The translations under genes and the position numbers were made by a program. A model generated the notes under the pieces. The model saw only the letters and a list, made by a program, of their open reading frames with translations, ran no database searches and had not been told where the DNA came from. Below, piece by piece: positions 6,802-14,709 of a stretch of 64,000 nt of DNA. The DNA is from Halomonas campaniensis (GTDB lineage: Bacteria; Pseudomonadota; Gammaproteobacteria; Pseudomonadales; Halomonadaceae): assembly GCF_002211105.1 (NCBI RefSeq), contig NZ_JPUA01000003.1:1-64000 (forward strand), read 5' to 3'. How positions within the stretch are numbered: position 1 is the first letter of the stretch; each line of letters starts with the position of its first letter.

Positions 6802-7390
6802 TTCTAATTGTGAGCCTGGATCACTTTTCGATGTGAGATTATCCCACTTCAAGCCGTGGTCAAATCGACCACCCTGCACGGTCACACTGACCGGCCAGCC
6901 TGATATGACTCTGAGTCACTTCTAGGTGTACCCGGTCTAGGTGCGCCCACAACGCCAAATTGGCGGGCTCGGCTCAACAGGAAGCCACACGCTCACGCTT
7001 CGTGGACAGTTGGCGAGGTTTCCACAATGATGATTATTGGAGCCCACAAAAGGGCGATTGAAAAACAATCAACGGCTTTCAAAGTGCCGACATAGGTGCC
7101 AGATGGACGATCAGGCAGGGTTAAGGAGGCGGTAAAAGGCGTGGTGCAAAGCGCAAAGGCAAGGGATACACCTACCGTATGATCAAGACTTGCATGAGCT
7201 TCATTGCGGCGCTATGACGGGAGCAGGTACGCCCTGCAAGCGTCGTGACGTAGGTGTCGGGTGCATGGCGGGCTGCCCACAGGGCCTAAGGAAGATCGTG
7301 CAGCCTGCTGAGCCATAGCAACCATACAACCTCGAGCATAACCAGGCGCTTTTAGACCTTCTTGATCGTCAGTTTAGAACCGTGAGAGAT
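6802..7390. other. 590-bp non-coding stretch after the tape-measure gene
   Basis: No gene longer than about 40 codons with a plausible start is seen on either strand. The base composition is like coding DNA, so it may be eroded phage sequence. It also occupies the position where a packaging (cos/pac) site of a satellite could lie, but I see no recognisable site. Confidence 0.35.
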
Positions 7391-7605
7391 TAAACCCCCA
7401 CGAAGGGGGGATAAAAGCATAGGTTGAGAGTGCGTTTTCGGGCGGGCGGCGTCGCACATGCCAGTGTCGGCATTGATAGTTTTCGGAGCAGTAACGTGCT
7501 CGCAGCAACGTCATGTTTTTTGTAAATGAAGTAATTCCCCACAAGTACGATAGCTAGTGGGTGGCATAAAACGCTAGGATGGTTTAGTGCATCTTAGGTG
7601 TATAT
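7391..7605 (+). repeat. Leader module B, paralogous to 143-480
   Basis: It begins with CCCCC (7395-7399) pairing with GGGGG (7405-7409), then GATAAAAG, and follows the same order of landmarks as module A before the DUF4236 gene. It ends just before the lipoprotein gene. See module A for the shared landmarks. Confidence 0.5.
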
Positions 7606-7616
7606 GAGATTAAAAA

Positions 7617-7634
7617 AGCCCCTTTGATGGGGCT
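7617..7634 (-). terminator. Strong terminator-like hairpin, minus-strand sense
   Basis: AGCCCC (7617-7622) pairs with GGGGCT (7629-7634). Read on the minus strand it is followed by TTTTTTA, a good U-run. No minus-strand gene is seen to its right, so it may insulate the lipoprotein gene or be a remnant. Confidence 0.5.
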
Positions 7635-7658
7635 ACTCTAATAAGCAAGGGATATAGA

Positions 7659-8315
7659 ATGAAAAAAGCGATTTTTGTTTTACTAAGCCTCATTTCTCTA
7701 ACGGGCTGTACAACAGTTTCCTACAATGGGGGGGAAGAGCTGGTTAATCGGGTGAGTTATCCTGAGATCGGTGAAGTTATGACCGTGGGCGTGGGAGAGC
7801 ACATGGTTGAGAAAGGCTCGATGGTTGAGGTGGGCGTTCTCCGAGTAAACCAAATGATTGATGGGGCTATGTATGACATCCCTAATAGAACCTATCGTCA
7901 GATTGGGCACGATACGGAAAATGATTTTTATGAACCTACAGGCGTGGTCAGAGGAGCCTTTGCTGATCCAATTCAAGCGCTAGCAGTTGCCAAAAAAGAC
8001 GATGCTGAAATATGTGTAATAACTACTTTTGGAGGTAGTGCTTGCTATGCTGGTGCCTACACAAAGGCGAAAAGACTATCTGAGCAAGAAGACAGCTTTC
8101 AGCAGACACTCATATACAATGGTCGCATTGGGGATAAGATCAACATTGGTTATAGAGAGTTTAGCTCAAGCCTCGCCAGACCAGCTTTCAATAATGAAGT
8201 AGAATATGATTTAAGTACCTCCGACGAGATAAGTTACAAAGGAGCCTCTTTAGAGGTAATTGAAGCTGGAAACACTGGTATTACCTACAAGTTAATCCGA
8301 AACTTTCCTGATTGA
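7659..8315 (+). CDS. Lipoprotein of unknown function
   Basis: A protein of 218 residues with a lipoprotein signal: MKKAIFVLLSLISLTGC, lipobox LTGC with Cys at residue 17. The mature part is mixed, with a C-terminal half rich in beta-type sequence (LIYNGRIGDKINIGYREF, then EVEYDLSTSDEISYKGASLEVI), as in small outer-membrane lipoproteins. I do not recognise a family. GCAAGGG lies 10 bp before the ATG. It stands alone between module B and a strong terminator, the arrangement of a phage-borne accessory gene. Its AT content seems higher than that of nearby genes, judged by eye. Confidence 0.65.
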   Translation: MKKAIFVLLSLISLTGCTTVSYNGGEELVNRVSYPEIGEVMTVGVGEHMVEKGSMVEVGVLRVNQMIDGAMYDIPNRTYRQIGHDTENDFYEPTGVVRGAFADPIQALAVAKKDDAEICVITTFGGSACYAGAYTKAKRLSEQEDSFQQTLIYNGRIGDKINIGYREFSSSLARPAFNNEVEYDLSTSDEISYKGASLEVIEAGNTGITYKLIRNFPD

Positions 8316-8332
8316 TGCAACTGTCACCTTCG

Positions 8333-8355
8333 AACCCGCCGCAACGGCGGGTTTT
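8333..8355 (+). terminator. Rho-independent terminator of the lipoprotein gene
   Basis: AACCCGCCG (8333-8341) pairs with CGGCGGGTT (8345-8353) around CAA, followed by TT, 18 bp after the stop codon. Confidence 0.85.
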
Positions 8356-8515
8356 GCGGAGGGGAGGAGGGATGGAAAAACCTCTATACACTTAACAAGA
8401 AGCCGCTTACCTGCTCGGAGTTTCTCGCTGAATCGTCCGACGCTGAGTGCAGCTCAATCGACTGTCAGTCACAGGTAATGGCGGTGATCGCTGAGTTACT
8501 TAAATTTATACCCAG

Positions 8516-8566
8516 GTTTCCATTCAGGTTTTCAGCAGGAAGCACTCATCCATTAGCAGGTATCCA
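8516..8566 (+). repeat. Degenerate second copy of part of the heptamer array
   Basis: GTTTCCA at 8516, GTTTTCA at 8528, TCATCCA at 8546 and GTATCCA at 8560 are spaced 12, 18 and 14 bp. The words at 2056, 2068, 2086 and 2100 of the main array have exactly the same spacing, and the bases between also align without gaps. It lies within a 340-bp non-coding stretch (8356-8698) in which I see nothing else. Confidence 0.6.
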
Positions 8567-8698
8567 CCAAAAGCACACATTGTCGGTGCAGGCTGATACT
8601 TGAATAATAATGTCAAAGGGGTCGCAAATTGCGTCGGCCTATCGCAACGATCAAGGCCACAAAACGCAACGCCCAGCCAAGAAGCCGCTAGTATTAGC

Positions 8699-8884
8699 CT
8701 AATCATATACCTGCTTATCCTCCCAAGCCTTGAGGTCACTTTCGCGCCAGCGTGATTCTGCGCCGTGGCCACCCTGGATTACAGGCTTGGGAAAGCTTTT
8801 GCTTTTCTGCCAACGAAGCATAGTATTGCGGCTGCGGTCATAGCGATTGCAAAGCTCACTAGTCGACACGTAACGTTCTTGCAT
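8699..8884 (-). CDS. AlpA-family transcriptional regulator
   Basis: A protein of 61 residues typical of AlpA regulators: YVSTSELCNRYDRSRNTMLR helix-turn-helix, then KSFPKPVIQGG and SRWRESDLKAWE. AlpA proteins of P4-like elements activate integrase or excision genes. Its start lies inside the end of the upstream excisionase-like gene (26-bp overlap), so the two are co-transcribed. It is a close paralogue of the protein at 9287-9475. Confidence 0.75.
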   Translation of the reverse strand: MQERYVSTSELCNRYDRSRNTMLRWQKSKSFPKPVIQGGHGAESRWRESDLKAWEDKQVYD

Positions 8885-9182
8885 GCTGTGACTCCAGCTT
8901 CTCTTTCCTCTTTTGGTCTAGGAGCGCTTTGATATCCGCTGCAGTGACATGCTTGCGGGATGTTGAGCCTGCTGAAGCCCCTACTCGTGCTTCCCACTTG
9001 CTGTGCTGGTCTGGTAGTGGGCTCCTTTTACAACTTGCAATATATGCCTCAACAGCTTCAACTTCGAAACGGATATTGCCCTCGATTTGGACATAGCCAA
9101 TAACTCTCTTCAGTGAGTAAGCTTTGCGCTGGCTGATTGACAGTTTTTTGGCAACATCCTTGGCGGTAAGAAGATTCGCCAT
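8859..9182 (-). CDS. Excisionase-like helix-turn-helix protein
   Basis: A protein of 107 residues. Residues 1-45 hold an excisionase-type helix-turn-helix (LLTAKDVAKKLSISQRKAYS, then IRFEVEAVEAYIASCK). The C-terminal half is basic and helical (ADIKALLDQKRKEKLESQ). It precedes and overlaps the AlpA-like gene, making a two-gene regulatory unit of the mobile element. DNA binding is inferred from the fold signature. Confidence 0.65.
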   Translation of the reverse strand: MANLLTAKDVAKKLSISQRKAYSLKRVIGYVQIEGNIRFEVEAVEAYIASCKRSPLPDQHSKWEARVGASAGSTSRKHVTAADIKALLDQKRKEKLESQHARTLRVD

Positions 9183-9286
9183 GATGACTCCTGTGCCAGG
9201 TTATAATGTTGAGCGTAAAGAAATTTATAGAGCTATTGCTGCAGTGCGTATGGTGAAAGCGCTTAAGCGGAAACCTGTGCTATTTA

Positions 9287-9475
9287 TTATCCATCGTCCA
9301 TCCGCTTTTCTTCCCATGCCTGAATATCGCTTTCACGCCATCGAGATTCCGATCCATTGCCTCCAGGAATAAGAGGTTTCGGGAACCCTATGGTTCTTTG
9401 CCAGCGGTATATGGTTCGCGATGAACGGCCGTAGCGTTCGCATAGCTGGCTGGTGCTTACGTATTGGTGTTGCAT
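9287..9475 (-). CDS. AlpA-family transcriptional regulator, second copy
   Basis: A protein of 62 residues, aligned along its length with the AlpA protein at 8699-8884 (YVSTSQLCERYGRSSRTIYR, FPKPLIPGG, SRWRESDIQAWEEKR). ATG at 9475 has GGGGGA 7-8 bp upstream; the longer in-frame reading to 9622 has no ribosome binding site and low-complexity sequence. Two related AlpA genes side by side suggest duplication or the merging of two elements. Confidence 0.75.
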   Translation of the reverse strand: MQHQYVSTSQLCERYGRSSRTIYRWQRTIGFPKPLIPGGNGSESRWRESDIQAWEEKRMDDG

Positions 9476-9802
9476 TGTATATCCCCCTGCAAAAAAAACC
9501 GCTATGAAAAGGTAGATGGCTTTCCAATGGCAGGGTAGTAGAAAAGGGCCTACCAAATTACAAATGGTATGCGGTAAGGTATGCGAAGTATTTTTATAAT
9601 TAGTATTTTTGTTTTTTATCAATCATTTGAGAGTTAAGTTGTACTCCTGCCAGGGACGCCAACTGGGGTTCTTTACAAGTCCTGGGAAGGCATAAAAAAG
9701 AGTAAAATACTCTGAAATACATGGTTTTTTAGCTCTCCGTTGTTCCTCGCTGTTCCTTCCAGATCCCGCTGCCAAGTGGCATACAGTCCGGTATAAGCCT
9801 CC
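9476..9802. other. Non-coding stretch between the second AlpA gene and the integrase remnant
   Basis: AT-rich near 9560-9640, which fits a promoter for the second AlpA gene on the minus strand. TGTTCCT occurs twice at about 9741 and 9750, close to the TGTTCCC words at 2582-2671. No gene is supported. Confidence 0.35.
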
Positions 9803-10003
9803 ATGGCACGAACCGCTCTACAGATAAACTCAACCAAACCGAGCACGAAAATTTTAGCCCTCAACGATGGCCAAGGATTAGAACTTATAATCTGGCCCAA
9901 TGCAGCCAACCCCGGCACCGCTGCGCGCTGCTTTCGCGGGTGCGCCTTAGGCTTACCACGCGCTACGAGAACCCATCGTTCCAGCTTCGTGCACATCCCG
10001 TAG
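9803..10003 (+). pseudogene. Truncated integrase N-terminus (DUF4102-type)
   Basis: The first 33 codons (MARTALQINSTKPSTKILAL, then NDGQGLELIIWPN) match the N-terminal arm-binding domain of P4-type tyrosine integrases, where K-P...K-L-N-D-G-x-G-L-x-L-x-V-x-P-N is characteristic. After that the similarity stops and the frame closes at 10003; the core-binding and catalytic domains are absent. It is therefore a decayed integrase, marking the chromosome-side edge of the mobile element just before cbpA. The match is by recognition of the motif only. Confidence 0.55.
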
Positions 10004-10013
10004 CGCGTGGTAA
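9953..10013. repeat. 15-bp perfect inverted repeat
   Basis: TTACCACGCGCTACG (9953-9967) and its exact complement CGTAGCGCGTGGTAA (9999-10013) are separated by 31 bp. It lies at the end of the integrase remnant and upstream of cbpA. It may be a recombination scar, an attachment-site arm or an ordinary hairpin. Confidence 0.6.
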
Positions 10014-10203
10014 CGAGAAAGCGAGTTCAGCGAGCGTTTGAGGCACCCGCGGGAGGCGTCGGCACGACGCCCAGTGGCTCCCGACCAAACTTGTAAGCAT
10101 GCAAGGTGAACCTCGACTATCCTTGAGTCATTTACTGCTTGTTACCCGGGATACTTGGCGGAACAGTGCCTGGAGCCCATTCCGACTGCGGGAGGCTCTT
10201 AAC

Positions 10204-11145
10204 ATGGAGTTTAAGGATTATTATCAGATGCTCGGCGTGGAGAAGTCCGCAACGTCCGAGGAGATTAAAAAAGCCTACCGCAAGCTGGCTCGTAAGTTTC
10301 ATCCCGATGTGAGCAAAGAGCCGGATGCCGAGCAGCGTATGCAGGAAATCAATGAGGCCAAGGCAGTGCTGTCTGATCCCGAGAAGCGTCTCGCCTATGA
10401 CCAACTGGCTGAGCAGTATGACGCTGGCCAGGATTTCCATCCCCCTCCGGACTGGGATGCAGGTTTTGAGTTCAGCGGCCGTGGCTTCGAGGAGGCTGAC
10501 CTCGGTGAATTCAGTGATTTCTTTGCGAATATTTTCGGCCATGCGCGCCGCCCAAGAAGAGGCGCCGGCGGCTATCAAATGCGTGGCGAAGATCGTCACG
10601 CCAAGGTAGTTATTGATCTCGAAGATGCCTACCTCGGTGCTACCCGGCCGATCACGTTGCTTGTGCCACAGGCCGATGCCCAAGGTCGCGTCAGTTCTAA
10701 AGAACATACCCTCAACGTGCGCATACCCAAAGGCGTTAAAGCGGGCCAGCATATCCGTCTTACGGGGCAGGGCGGCCCCGGTGTCAGCGGGGGATCTCCG
10801 GGGGATCTGTTCCTTGAGATCCACTTTACCCCCAACTCGCTTTACCGTGTTGAAGGGCGTGATGTGCATCAGACGGTACCGGTCACGCCCTGGGAGGCTG
10901 CGTTAGGTGCCAGCATTGAAATCCCTACCCCTTCCGGGGGTGTGAAACTAAAGGTGCCTCCTGGCTCTCAAACAGGGCGCCGGTTGCGCTTGAAGGGGCG
11001 TGGTATTCCTGGGCCTGAGCCGGGCGATCTGTATGTGGAATTAGAGGTCGTACTGCCCCCAGCCAATAGCGATAAGGCACGGAAACTCTATGAAACCATG
11101 GCGCGGGAAATGGCTTTTAATCCGCGCCAACGCAAGGGAGGCTAA
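10204..11145 (+). CDS. cbpA: DnaJ-class co-chaperone CbpA
   Basis: A protein of 313 residues. An N-terminal J domain (1-70) has the HPD motif (KFHPDVSK) that stimulates DnaK ATPase. It is followed by a Gly/Phe-containing linker (about 75-125) and two C-terminal substrate-binding beta domains with NVRIPKGVKAGQHIRL and LKVPPGSQTGRRLRLKGRG. There is no zinc-finger CxxCxGxG region, which separates CbpA from DnaJ. ATG at 10204 is at the start of the J domain; the longer frame from 10099 adds unrelated sequence. It is followed 3 bp later by cbpM, the usual pair. CbpA also binds curved DNA in stationary phase in E. coli. Confidence 0.92.
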   Translation: MEFKDYYQMLGVEKSATSEEIKKAYRKLARKFHPDVSKEPDAEQRMQEINEAKAVLSDPEKRLAYDQLAEQYDAGQDFHPPPDWDAGFEFSGRGFEEADLGEFSDFFANIFGHARRPRRGAGGYQMRGEDRHAKVVIDLEDAYLGATRPITLLVPQADAQGRVSSKEHTLNVRIPKGVKAGQHIRLTGQGGPGVSGGSPGDLFLEIHFTPNSLYRVEGRDVHQTVPVTPWEAALGASIEIPTPSGGVKLKVPPGSQTGRRLRLKGRGIPGPEPGDLYVELEVVLPPANSDKARKLYETMAREMAFNPRQRKGG

Positions 11146-11148
11146 GCC

Positions 11149-11472
11149 ATGGTACAGCGGGCTACTATTAGCGGTGATCTAATTGATGAGGCGACCCTGT
11201 CCCTTGAAGAGTTGGCGCGTGCCTGCTCAGTGGAAACCTCCTGGGTCATCGAGCGTATTGAGCGTGGCTTACTGGCTGATGGCTCGCCTTTTGTGGCGAG
11301 CTGGCGTTTCACCAGCTTTGATTTGATCCGTGCCCGGCGGATGCATCAGTTGGAACGCGATTTTGAGGCCGTGCCCGAACTTGCCGCACTAACGGCCGAC
11401 CTAATTGAGGAAAACCAGAGACTTAAAGATCGATTGCGCGCTGCTGGGCTTTGCGGAAATCCTGCCCGATAG
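11149..11472 (+). CDS. cbpM: Chaperone modulator CbpM
   Basis: A protein of 107 residues of the MerR-like CbpM family: LSLEELARACSVETSWVIER helix-turn-helix-like fold, then WRFTSFDLIRARRMHQLERD and a C-terminal coiled coil. CbpM binds the J domain of CbpA and inhibits its co-chaperone and DNA-binding activity. It starts 3 bp after the cbpA stop. Confidence 0.88.
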   Translation: MVQRATISGDLIDEATLSLEELARACSVETSWVIERIERGLLADGSPFVASWRFTSFDLIRARRMHQLERDFEAVPELAALTADLIEENQRLKDRLRAAGLCGNPAR

Positions 11473-11647
11473 GGGGCGCAGGCAGTGGTGTCGCCCGTGC
11501 TACTTAGTGCTTTTGTTTATGCGAAAATGCAATATTAGCATTAATACGATAATCCTAATCTTGTTGAAAGCAAACAATAAAAAATTAAGGGTGGTGGTTG
11601 GGCCTTTTTAATTGGTTTTTTGTATATTTTTAACCGCGATATAAAAG

Positions 11648-11661
11648 TTGACCTATGTCAT
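11648..11661 (+). promoter_or_regulatory. FNR/ANR-type binding site
   Basis: TTGAC-CTAT-GTCAT matches the FNR/ANR consensus TTGAY-N4-RTCAA at nine of ten defined positions. A -10-like TAGTAT lies at 11685-11690, which would put the transcription start near 11697 and the box at about -42, the class II activator position. The downstream gene starts at 11742. This suggests oxygen- or Crp/Fnr-dependent activation. Confidence 0.6.
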
Positions 11662-11741
11662 AGAAAGCTGGCTTTTATCCACTCTAGTATGCACCCGTGG
11701 GTACCACTTTGTCTCTTTCTCATTACCCAAAGGTCGTAAAC

Positions 11742-12227
11742 ATGAATAATCTAGCAGCTCTTTCTCTTCTGCCTCAAGAGCAGTTAAATTTAGCCTATTC
11801 TAATGAAGCTAGTGAGCTAAAACGCTATAAATGGCTAGCCCTTACTTTTCTGCCTTTTGATTCATCGGTTAGTCGCTTGATGACGGCGATTAGCATGGAG
11901 TGTGTGCACCGCCTTTGTAATTTACAAGAGGTGGCTAGGAAAATGGATCTCTGTGCTTGCGTTAATACTGAGGCGTTAGAAAAAAGCCCTTTGCTCAATA
12001 CAAAAGAACCGCATTTTTTTGTAGTGGATGATCAAATGGGAGATCAACTTCTTGCCCGCGCTGAAGAGGCTGCTAAACTTTCGTGTACTTTTTTTGGCTG
12101 GTTGCTAGAGACCAATGCCACTCCTGAGCTACATAATACTTTATTCGAATTTGTAACGCAGAAGAGTAATGAGTTTCGCATCATACAGGAGTGTCGCGAA
12201 CAGCGGGCTATAGGTTTTTATAAGTAG
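11742..12227 (+). CDS. Unknown helical protein under an FNR-type box
   Basis: A protein of 161 residues, predicted all-helical, without signal peptide or membrane segment. Helices carry spaced Glu and His residues (NEASELKRYKWLA, MTAISMECVHRLC, LLARAEEAAKLS), reminiscent of ferritin-like or rubrerythrin-like bundles, but I cannot place it in a family. ATG at 11742 is chosen because AAAGG lies about 9 bp upstream; the in-frame GTG at 11697 coincides with the predicted transcription start. Control by the upstream box suggests a role under low oxygen. Confidence 0.55.
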   Translation: MNNLAALSLLPQEQLNLAYSNEASELKRYKWLALTFLPFDSSVSRLMTAISMECVHRLCNLQEVARKMDLCACVNTEALEKSPLLNTKEPHFFVVDDQMGDQLLARAEEAAKLSCTFFGWLLETNATPELHNTLFEFVTQKSNEFRIIQECREQRAIGFYK

Positions 12228-12293
12228 CTTGTTGCATTCAAATCTGAAATAGAGTTTTGTACATATAGGTGCTCATATCCGTGAGGTGTGTTC

Positions 12294-13295
12294 ATGCTTT
12301 CTTCAGTATGTAATAAACCGGATTTTTTTAGCTGTTTTGATTGCGATTTTAATTCAGTGGCTAAAAGCCTTTGGGAGTGTTTCCCTAAAGAGATGATGAT
12401 CGTACGTGTTACTGAACGAAATCACTATATCATTGAAGAGATTAAGCATCTGCAACCTGCTGAATTTAGCAATCATCTAATAAGTGTGGGTAAACCTTTC
12501 CGAAATCTACTTCCATCACCTCTAGCTGAGGAGTTGATCGTAAACTGCACACGCTGCGTAAAAGGGGGAGTGCCTGTTAATTTTGAAGTGGCGGGTGGGT
12601 GCTTCAATACAGGGGGTAACCAGCGCAGCTTTAGGCTTCTTCTATTTCCTATCATGCACCAACCAGGGGTAGTGTCGCATCTGCTCTGTATCGTCTTGAA
12701 CTCAGATATGACCAGCATGACGCAGATTGCGACATACTCCGAGCAAGAAGTGGAGCGCCGGGTTATAGAGCGTACCGCTGAGTTGGTAGCTACCAATTTG
12801 CATCTGACCTACCTGGCTACCCATGATGGCCTCACGCAAACTTATAATCGGCGCCATCTCCTTGATTTGGCTAACACTGAGTTCAAGCGGGCTGCTCGTT
12901 ATGGCTTATCGCTCTGTGTGATGATGTTGGATATTGACCACTTTAAGACTATCAATGATGAGCAGGGGCACGCGGCGGGTGATCATATGCTGAAAACGCT
13001 TGCCCATGCGATGCGCTCTACGGTGCGCGATTGGGATTTGGTGGGTCGGTACGGCGGGGACGAATTTATCATCATCTTACCTGAAACAGATATCCAAGGC
13101 GCCCAGGTGATAGCAGAGCGACTGAGTAACACTCTGCAGAGTGCCAGGCTATCTGTCAGCATTGGCATTGCCACGCTTGAACTGAATGATCGCTGCATTG
13201 ATGATTTGATCAACCGTGCCGATCACTTGCTACTGAATGCCAAGCGAAACGGCCGCAACCGTATTGAATGTACTTCTTATGCGCTCACAGCCTGA
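12294..13295 (+). CDS. Diguanylate cyclase (GGDEF)
   Basis: A protein of 333 residues. The N-terminal 165 residues form an unrecognised, PAS-like sensory part; a helical linker (EVERRVIERTAELVATN) leads to a GGDEF domain with the intact active-site motif YGGDEF and an inhibitory I-site RDWD five residues before it. It should make cyclic di-GMP and be feedback-inhibited. No transmembrane segment, so it is cytosolic. ATG at 12294 follows GTGAGG by 7 bp. No partner gene shows which signal it senses. Confidence 0.88.
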   Translation: MLSSVCNKPDFFSCFDCDFNSVAKSLWECFPKEMMIVRVTERNHYIIEEIKHLQPAEFSNHLISVGKPFRNLLPSPLAEELIVNCTRCVKGGVPVNFEVAGGCFNTGGNQRSFRLLLFPIMHQPGVVSHLLCIVLNSDMTSMTQIATYSEQEVERRVIERTAELVATNLHLTYLATHDGLTQTYNRRHLLDLANTEFKRAARYGLSLCVMMLDIDHFKTINDEQGHAAGDHMLKTLAHAMRSTVRDWDLVGRYGGDEFIIILPETDIQGAQVIAERLSNTLQSARLSVSIGIATLELNDRCIDDLINRADHLLLNAKRNGRNRIECTSYALTA

Positions 13296-13322
13296 TAAGT
13301 ACTGAATTAATAGCGCATCACT

Positions 13323-13649
13323 TTATAAAATGGCGCACTCGTTGCAACGCGTCGCGTAAGGTAAGGCCTGGAGGCGGTGAATGTCGATTACTTCGCCACA
13401 CACCTCACAGAGCTCTCCCTCGTGGGCGTCAATACGAGAGATAGCTTTTTCGATTTGCGTAAGCTCAGCATGCGCTTCATTTTCCAAAAGGTCGACGATA
13501 TCATCACTCTGAATTTCGGACGCCTGTTCTTCCAAATCTTTATCTAAGGCATCCCTTCTCTGGTGCTGATGTGCTTCGTAGCGTTGTATACGTTCGAGCG
13601 TTTCTACCCGGAGTTCTACAAGCGCTCTTCTTCTTTCATTTGTAATCAT
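13323..13649 (-). CDS. DksA/TraR-family zinc-finger protein
   Basis: A protein of 108 residues. A long N-terminal helical hairpin (ERRRALVELRVETLERIQRY and later ENEAHAELTQIEKAISRI) is followed by the four-cysteine zinc finger CEVC...CNEC and the DksA-type stretch IDIHRLQALPYATRC. Family members bind RNA polymerase in the secondary channel and change promoter choice. It is shorter than DksA (about 150 residues) and lacks a clear acidic coiled-coil tip DxxDxA, so it is a paralogue rather than DksA itself. Confidence 0.75.
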   Translation of the reverse strand: MITNERRRALVELRVETLERIQRYEAHQHQRRDALDKDLEEQASEIQSDDIVDLLENEAHAELTQIEKAISRIDAHEGELCEVCGEVIDIHRLQALPYATRCNECAIL

Positions 13650-13797
13650 GGTACACCCTTAGTGCTTAATGAAAAGCAAAGTAATCTTCACTTTATTTTG
13701 TGTCATTGTCTAATGTCCATGTATTGGGCAGAAATTATTTTAATGCAAGGTTAGCTTTGTTAATTTATAAAACTCGTGAGTACCTTTATTTAGAGTG

Positions 13798-14382
13798 CTA
13801 AAGATCTTCAAGCTCTTGCGCGTCACGAACTATGCGCATTGCTTCGTGCTGTTCAAGAGTGAGGAGGTTGTTCAGTAGCTCATTTGCAACTACTGACTCT
13901 GCACGTAGCGCCAAATAGCGATAAAGCTCTATGATTTTGTTATGTATGGTGACGATTGAGCGCATGATTTCTGCGAAGGTCATGTTGCTGTAGTCAATGT
14001 TGTCGAGGGCGATAGCGTGCTTGTCGAAGTACTCAATACACCATGTGTGAATGGCAGCTGACTGGGCATCTTGCTCGCTCAGTGCCAAGACACGGCTCAG
14101 CTCTTTTTCATGTAGTGATAGATAATCAAGCAGCATGAGCACTTTTTCATTTTTTGTTGAAAGCGATGCCTTTTCTAAGCTATTAGCTAAGTTAGTGTGT
14201 AATAAGCGCGTCATCTTCAACAATTGTTGAACAGTTTCGACTGACATGATTTTTCCAGCTTTGGTTAGAGTTTTGATTTCTTTAGCTTTTAGGTGTGCTA
14301 TATTTTGCACCTGCGACACTCTTGCAGTTTCCATGTTAAACACAGAGACCTTGTGTATTCGCCTCTTGGTTACGTCAATCAT
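13798..14382 (-). CDS. Unknown helical protein
   Basis: A protein of 194 residues, or 149 if the ATG at 14247 is used; neither start has a strong ribosome binding site. It is all-helical with paired Glu/His residues (LSLHEKELSRVLALSE, LLTLEQHEAMRIVRDAQ), hinting at a four-helix metal-binding bundle, but no family is recognised. Just upstream of the longer start is a palindrome, CTTGAAT-CC-ATTCAAG (14401-14416). It lies among stress-type genes and is divergent from the Pat-like gene. Confidence 0.5.
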   Translation of the reverse strand: MIDVTKRRIHKVSVFNMETARVSQVQNIAHLKAKEIKTLTKAGKIMSVETVQQLLKMTRLLHTNLANSLEKASLSTKNEKVLMLLDYLSLHEKELSRVLALSEQDAQSAAIHTWCIEYFDKHAIALDNIDYSNMTFAEIMRSIVTIHNKIIELYRYLALRAESVVANELLNNLLTLEQHEAMRIVRDAQELEDL

Positions 14383-14709
14383 AGCACTCGTTACTTTCTA
14401 CTTGAATCCATTCAAGTTTTTGTGAGGTGTTTGACTGTAACGTTGTTATGGTCCTCGATTTTACCTCCCAGGGCTGAAAAATAGTATAGAAGCTAATAGG
14501 CTTCCTGCGTATCTATTAATCAATGCTTTGATGCTGTAGATCAATATTTTGCTGTTAATAAACAGTTGCTGCAACAAGTAGTGTCATACAATGATTTAGT
14601 CCATGTCATTTCTCACTCAAAGCGAGTGTGAGGATCAATCTTCTTGCTTCAGATGGCTTTACGAACGAGGTGAGGCGTCCCGAAATCCCACGATGATCGG
14701 AGATGTTAG
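14383..14709. promoter_or_regulatory. Divergent promoter region
   Basis: It contains the palindrome CTTGAAT-CC-ATTCAAG (14401-14416) and TTGAT-N7-ATCAA (14528-14544). The latter resembles an FNR box but its spacer is 7 instead of 4. TTAGT-CCAT-GTCAT near 14600 is another weak FNR-like sequence. The region drives the Pat-like gene on the plus strand and the unknown gene on the minus strand. Confidence 0.35.

Noticed and set aside
9673-9996. Minus-strand frame of 107 codons opposite the integrase remnant
   Set aside because: The plus strand carries a recognisable integrase N-terminus; the minus frame has no known features.
10132-10869. Minus-strand frame of 245 codons within cbpA
   Set aside because: A shadow of the confidently identified cbpA gene.
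14528-14544. TTGAT-N7-ATCAA as an FNR box
   Set aside because: The spacer is 7 bp rather than 4, so both half-sites would not fit one dimer in the usual way.
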